Assembly: GCF_015704895.1 (NCBI RefSeq)
Contig: NZ_JADQWB010000002.1
Span: 1 to 64,000, forward strand
Source of the DNA: Agrobacterium leguminum
GTDB taxonomy: Bacteria > Pseudomonadota > Alphaproteobacteria > Rhizobiales > Rhizobiaceae
Direction: 5' to 3'
DNA length: 64,000 nucleotides
Positions 60,703 through 64,000 of this stretch are shown here, one piece after another. Position 1 is the first letter of the stretch; each line of letters starts with the position of its first letter. A program made the translations under genes and the position numbers. Under the pieces are notes generated by a model. The model worked only from the letters and a program-made list of their open reading frames with translations. It searched no databases and was not told where the DNA came from.

Positions 60703-62367
60703 ATGTCCATGACGGTTTCCCTTCCGGCAACAAGACGCTTCTCGGTGTTGCCCATCACGGCGGTCATCGTCGCGGCCATTGCCGCCATGCCCATTCTGGC
60801 AATTTTCTGGCTGGCGCTCACCGGCAGCACGGAAGGATGGCAGCATCTTCTCGCCAATGTCCTGCCGCGCGCCGGGTTTCGCACCTTCCTGCTCTTGGGG
60901 ATGACGGCCGCGACGACGGCTTTCTTCGGCATCGTCTGCGCCTGGCTTGTCACCACATTCGAATTTCCGCTGCGGCGGTTATTGTCCGCGGCGCTCGTCC
61001 TGCCGCTTGCCATCCCCTCCTATCTCGCCGCCTATGCGTTCGGCGAGTTTCTCGACTTTACCGGCCCGGTGCAAAGCGCGTTGCGCGCCGCTTTCGGTTA
61101 TCACAGCATCCGCGATTACTGGTTTCCGGACATACGCTCGCTCGGCGGTGCGGTGGTGGTTCTGAGTTCGGTACTCTATCCTTACGTTTATCTCTCGGCC
61201 CGCGCCGCCTTTTCCATGCAGGGGCGGTTTGCGGCCGAAGCGGCCCGCACGCTTGGCGCAAAACCGCTGAACGTGTTCTTCTCCGTGCAATTGCCGATGG
61301 CCCGGCCGGCCATCGCCATCGGGCTTTCTCTGGTCCTGATGGAAACGCTGAACGATATCGGCGCGGTCGAGTATCTCGGCGTCCAGACGCTGACCTTCAC
61401 CATTTACGAAACCTGGCTCAATCGCGGTAATCTCGCCAATGCGACGCAGATCGCCGCCGTCATTCTCGTCATCGTCGGTGCGCTGATCGTCATCGAACGC
61501 AATGCCCGGGAAAAACAGCGCTTCGGCGCGCCGAAAGCGACAAGCATGGCGCAGCGCCACCGGCTGAAGGCGCTCAACGGCTGGCGGCGCTGGGGCGCGA
61601 GCCTCTTCTGCTTCGTTCCCGTGGCGAGCGGTTTTTTCATTCCCGTCATCGTGCTGGGCGGTTACGCCGCCAGGAGGCTCGATGCGCTGTTTGCGCCGAA
61701 GCTTCTGAAAGCGCTCGGACACAGTCTCGAAGTCTCGCTTTCCGCCGCCTTCGTGACGCTGATAGCCGCTTTCGTGTTTTCCTATGCCATCCGCACAGAG
61801 CGCTCGCGTACCTCTAAGGTAGCCGCCCGCTTCGGTTCCATGGGATATGGCGTGCCGGGAACCGTGCTCGCCATCGGGGTGCTCATTCCACTGGCCAGTC
61901 TCGACAATGGCGTCGATGGCTTCATCCGCGCACATTTCGGCTTTTCCACCGGGCTGCTGCTCTCCGGCACCGCCTTCGCCATCATTTACGCCCACGCCGT
62001 GCGCTTCATGACCATGGCGGAAGGCACGCTCGATGCCGGTTTTCAGAAGCTTTCGCCGCATATCGACATGGCCTCGCGGACGCTTGGGCGCAACCGGGCG
62101 CAGACGCTGTTCAAGGTGCTGTTGCCCAACATGCGGCCCGCGGCGCTGACCGCCTTTCTGCTCGTCCTGATCGAATCCATGAAGGAACTTCCGGCCACGA
62201 TCCTGCTCCGGCCCTTCGGTTTCAACACGCTGGCCACGCTGGTTTATGAGGATGCGTCGCGCTCAAGGGTGCAGGATGCGGCCGTGCCGGCGATCATCAT
62301 CATCATTGCCGGGCTTATTCCCGTGCTGCTCGTCTCGAAATCGATGGATCATCCGGAAAACCGCTGA
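60703..62367 (+). CDS. Fused ABC permease, Fe(III)-type (FbpB/AfuB)
   Basis: The 554-residue inner-membrane protein consists of two tandem permease domains. Each has a coupling loop: AARTLGAKPLNVFFSVQLPMARPAI and ASRTLGRNRAQTLFKVLLPNMRPAAL (quoted in part). About 12 transmembrane segments are expected. This architecture is typical of ferric iron importers such as SfuB/FbpB, less often thiamine or sulfate-type systems. No binding protein or ATPase gene is adjacent in the window, so its partners must be encoded elsewhere. Confidence 0.88.
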   Translation: MSMTVSLPATRRFSVLPITAVIVAAIAAMPILAIFWLALTGSTEGWQHLLANVLPRAGFRTFLLLGMTAATTAFFGIVCAWLVTTFEFPLRRLLSAALVLPLAIPSYLAAYAFGEFLDFTGPVQSALRAAFGYHSIRDYWFPDIRSLGGAVVVLSSVLYPYVYLSARAAFSMQGRFAAEAARTLGAKPLNVFFSVQLPMARPAIAIGLSLVLMETLNDIGAVEYLGVQTLTFTIYETWLNRGNLANATQIAAVILVIVGALIVIERNAREKQRFGAPKATSMAQRHRLKALNGWRRWGASLFCFVPVASGFFIPVIVLGGYAARRLDALFAPKLLKALGHSLEVSLSAAFVTLIAAFVFSYAIRTERSRTSKVAARFGSMGYGVPGTVLAIGVLIPLASLDNGVDGFIRAHFGFSTGLLLSGTAFAIIYAHAVRFMTMAEGTLDAGFQKLSPHIDMASRTLGRNRAQTLFKVLLPNMRPAALTAFLLVLIESMKELPATILLRPFGFNTLATLVYEDASRSRVQDAAVPAIIIIIAGLIPVLLVSKSMDHPENR

Positions 62368-62677
62368 ATGGCGCGGGCCTTTGCGGCAAAAAGAAAGGCG
62401 GCCTTGCGGCCGCCTGGATGAGTTGTGCTTTTCAACGAGAGAAAGGGGGACAATCTCGCCAGATGGAAATTATCAGTCCCGGCTATCAAAAATTTGACGG
62501 CCCTGCGTTGGGTTTACTTTCCGCCAACTCCTATTAACAAGCGGTTAAAACCAAAATCGATCAATTACCGACGAAAATTCCTATTCTGAGACCGTAAAGC
62601 GCCGAAACTAAATTAACAGTTTCTACTTTTCTGGCGATTTCAACAGTAACGCGTAAAAATCGACGCAGGATATTCGA
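62368..62677. other. Intergenic region between the Fe-type permease and potI
   Basis: A 310-base gap between convergent genes. It holds the hairpin at 62396-62415 and otherwise AT-rich sequence (62490-62660) without a supported gene or recognisable structured RNA. Confidence 0.5.
62396..62415 (-). terminator. Intrinsic terminator, best on the minus strand
   Basis: Perfect 8-bp stem AGGCGGCC/GGCCGCCT with TTGC loop. On the minus strand it is followed by TTTCTTTTT (TTT completing the stem flank), a good U-tract; on the plus strand the tail is poor. It would end transcripts of potH-potI after a long 3' UTR, and it is 29 bases after the permease stop on the other strand. Confidence 0.65.
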
Positions 62678-63490
62678 TCAGTTCCGCGCCGCCGCGTGTT
62701 CGTCCCGCATCCGCTGCAATTCGGTGCGTTTGGAAGCGATGGAGGCGACAATCACGCCGATGGTGACAAGCCCGATCAGGATCGTGCAGATGGCGTTGAT
62801 TTCCGGCGTCACGCCGAGACGAACCTGCGAATAGATCTTGATCGGCAGCGTGGTTGCGCCGGGGCCGGTGGCGAAGCTGGCGATCACCAGATCGTCGAGC
62901 GACAGGGTGAAGGCCAGCATCCAGCCGGCAATGACGGCGGGGAAGATGAGCGGCAGGGTGATGCGGAAGAAGGTCTTGACCGGCGGGCAGCCGAGATCGA
63001 GCGCGGCTTCCTCTAGACTGCGATCGAAGGTCAGGAGCCGCGACTGCACGACGATCGCCACGTAACACATGGTGAAAGTCGTATGGGCGATAACCACCGT
63101 CCAGAAACCGCGATCCACTCCAACGGCCACGAAGAGCAGCAGCAGCGACAGGCCGGTAATCACTTCCGGCATGACGAGCGGTGCATAGATCATGCCCGAA
63201 AACAGCACCCGGCCCGGAAACCGCGCGAACCGCGTCAGCGACAGCGCCGCCAGCGTTCCGAGGATGGTGCCGATGGTGGCGCTGAGGATACCGACGCGCA
63301 GCGTCACCCAGGCCGCATCCATCAACCCCTGGTTAGACCACATGGAGCGGTACCATTGCAGCGAGAAACCGCCCCAGACGGTGACGAGCTTCGAGGCGTT
63401 GAAGGAATAAACGATCAGGATGATGATCGGGATATAAAGAAAGGCAAAACCGAGGGTGAGGACGGTGATGTCGAATTTTCCACGCTTCAT
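62678..63490 (-). CDS. potI: Putrescine ABC transporter permease PotI
   Basis: A 270-residue inner-membrane permease with six expected transmembrane helices. The start MKRGKFDITVLTLGFAFLYIPIIILIVYSFN (in part) and the coupling loop EEAALDLGCPPVKTFFRITLPLIFPA (in part 161-180) are those of PotI/PotC. It imports putrescine or spermidine together with PotH, a PotG ATPase and a PotF binding protein that would lie beyond the window. It is 4 bases downstream of potH. Confidence 0.93.
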   Translation of the reverse strand: MKRGKFDITVLTLGFAFLYIPIIILIVYSFNASKLVTVWGGFSLQWYRSMWSNQGLMDAAWVTLRVGILSATIGTILGTLAALSLTRFARFPGRVLFSGMIYAPLVMPEVITGLSLLLLFVAVGVDRGFWTVVIAHTTFTMCYVAIVVQSRLLTFDRSLEEAALDLGCPPVKTFFRITLPLIFPAVIAGWMLAFTLSLDDLVIASFATGPGATTLPIKIYSQVRLGVTPEINAICTILIGLVTIGVIVASIASKRTELQRMRDEHAAARN

Positions 63491-63494
63491 GGCC

Positions 63495-64000
63495 TCACCC
63501 CACCTTCTTCTGCTGGTTCTGGAAGATGGCGATGGGCACCACCAGCAACAGCAGTAGCAGCACGGCGACGGCGGAGGCCAAGGGCCAGTCGCGGTTGCCG
63601 AAGAATTCCGTCCACAGCGTCTTGCCGATCATCAACGTCTGGGCGCCGCCGAGCAGATCGGGGATGACGAATTCCCCTGTTATTGGAATGAAGCAGATCA
63701 TCGAGCCGGCCACGACGCCCGGCAGCGACAGCGGGAAGGTGATCTTCCAGAAGGCTTTCCATGGCGGGCAGCCGAGATCGGCCGCCGCTTCCAGCAGCGT
63801 ATTGTCGAGCTTTTCCAGCGCTGAATAGAGCGGCAGCACCATGAAGGGCAGATAGGAATAAACGATGCCGATGAAGATCGCCGTCTCGGTGCGGAAGATA
63901 TTGACCTGCTGGTCCGGCCCGAGAAAACCGAGCCATTGGAACAGCACAGTCAGCAGGCCTTCCGGCTTCAGAATGCCGATCCAGGCATAAACGCGGATCA
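63495..64000 (-). CDS. potH: Putrescine ABC transporter permease PotH (5' end outside window)
   Basis: The 3' part of potH, open to the window edge: the frame continues upstream of 63947 with IRVYAWIGILKPEGLLTVLFQ, characteristic PotH sequence, so the GTG at 63947 is not the start. Visible motifs are YLPFMVLPLYSALEKLD, the coupling loop EAAADLGCPPWKAFWKITFPLSLPG (in part) and FVIPDLLGGAQTLMIGKTLW. About 168 residues are seen of an expected 300 or so. It forms the permease pair with PotI. Confidence 0.93.
   Translation of the reverse strand, partial: IRVYAWIGILKPEGLLTVLFQWLGFLGPDQQVNIFRTETAIFIGIVYSYLPFMVLPLYSALEKLDNTLLEAAADLGCPPWKAFWKITFPLSLPGVVAGSMICFIPITGEFVIPDLLGGAQTLMIGKTLWTEFFGNRDWPLASAVAVLLLLLLVVPIAIFQNQQKKVG

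Noticed and set aside
1..64000. CRISPR array, prophage or insertion sequence
   Set aside because: No regularly spaced repeats, transposase, integrase or phage structural genes were seen; the only repeats are the short intergenic elements.

Overview
The window reads as chromosomal DNA of a Rhizobiaceae alphaproteobacterium, most likely Agrobacterium or a close Rhizobium. The evidence is a GC-rich sequence, a tRNA-His without an encoded G-1 and with A73, a long-chain (decaprenyl-type, CoQ10) polyprenyl diphosphate synthase, a PleC/DivJ/PdhS-style PAS kinase, short intergenic inverted-repeat elements and the overall gene set. The genus is recognition, not proof. No insertion sequence, phage gene, integrase or CRISPR array was seen.

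Left part (1-25.1 kb), mostly core genes. A leftward run holds glyQ, a small secreted protein, lemA, aroA (EPSP synthase), a DUF2207 membrane protein and glyS. A VapBC toxin-antitoxin pair sits upstream of glyQ, followed by an S49 peptidase operon with a TrmN6-type methyltransferase and a DUF2007 protein. Rightward come decaprenyl diphosphate synthase, a TPR lipoprotein-like secreted protein, ispE and moaB. Then follow a TAT-type dienelactone hydrolase, an AdhP-type alcohol dehydrogenase, a MAPEG protein, guaB, a TAT-exported metallo-beta-lactamase-fold protein, a drug-type MFS exporter, rlmE and a Ppx/GppA phosphatase.

Middle part (25.3-38.4 kb). An SDR and an enolase-superfamily sugar-acid dehydratase are divergent from a GntR regulator, with a perfect palindrome between them. 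Next is a complete guanidine-utilisation operon: ABC importer, carboxyguanidine deiminase subunits CgdA and CgdB (DUF1989), a biotin-dependent guanidine/urea carboxylase and allophanate hydrolase. Its control region is unusually rich. A sigma-54 promoter is placed so that the transcript starts at the first helix of a guanidine-I (ykkC) riboswitch, which is followed by an intrinsic terminator. A second, different aptamer, a guanidine-II (mini-ykkC) tandem hairpin, lies inside the operon directly before cgdA. Guanidine sensing would thus act both on transcription of the whole operon and locally on the enzyme genes.

Right accessory part (38.6-56.3 kb). About 18 genes form what looks like one regulon for uptake and hydrolysis of an unidentified nitrogenous compound. 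They are a third DUF1989 protein with an amino-acid-type ABC importer, two creatinase/M24-fold proteins lacking metal ligands, a VOC protein, two FCD-type GntR regulators, an M20 carbamoylase-like hydrolase, a D-2-hydroxyacid dehydrogenase, 5-oxoprolinase PxpABC, a D-amino-acid transaminase, a TRAP transporter and a DapA-family lyase. The same 13-bp operator-like sequence (core GTATAC) lies in the -35/-10 spacer of two divergent control regions more than 8 kb apart, and a weaker copy precedes the TRAP genes.

Right end (56.4-64 kb). This holds tRNA-His, a 1257-residue PAS histidine kinase, a fused Fe(III)-type ABC permease, and potI plus the 3' part of potH (putrescine importer), the latter cut by the window edge.
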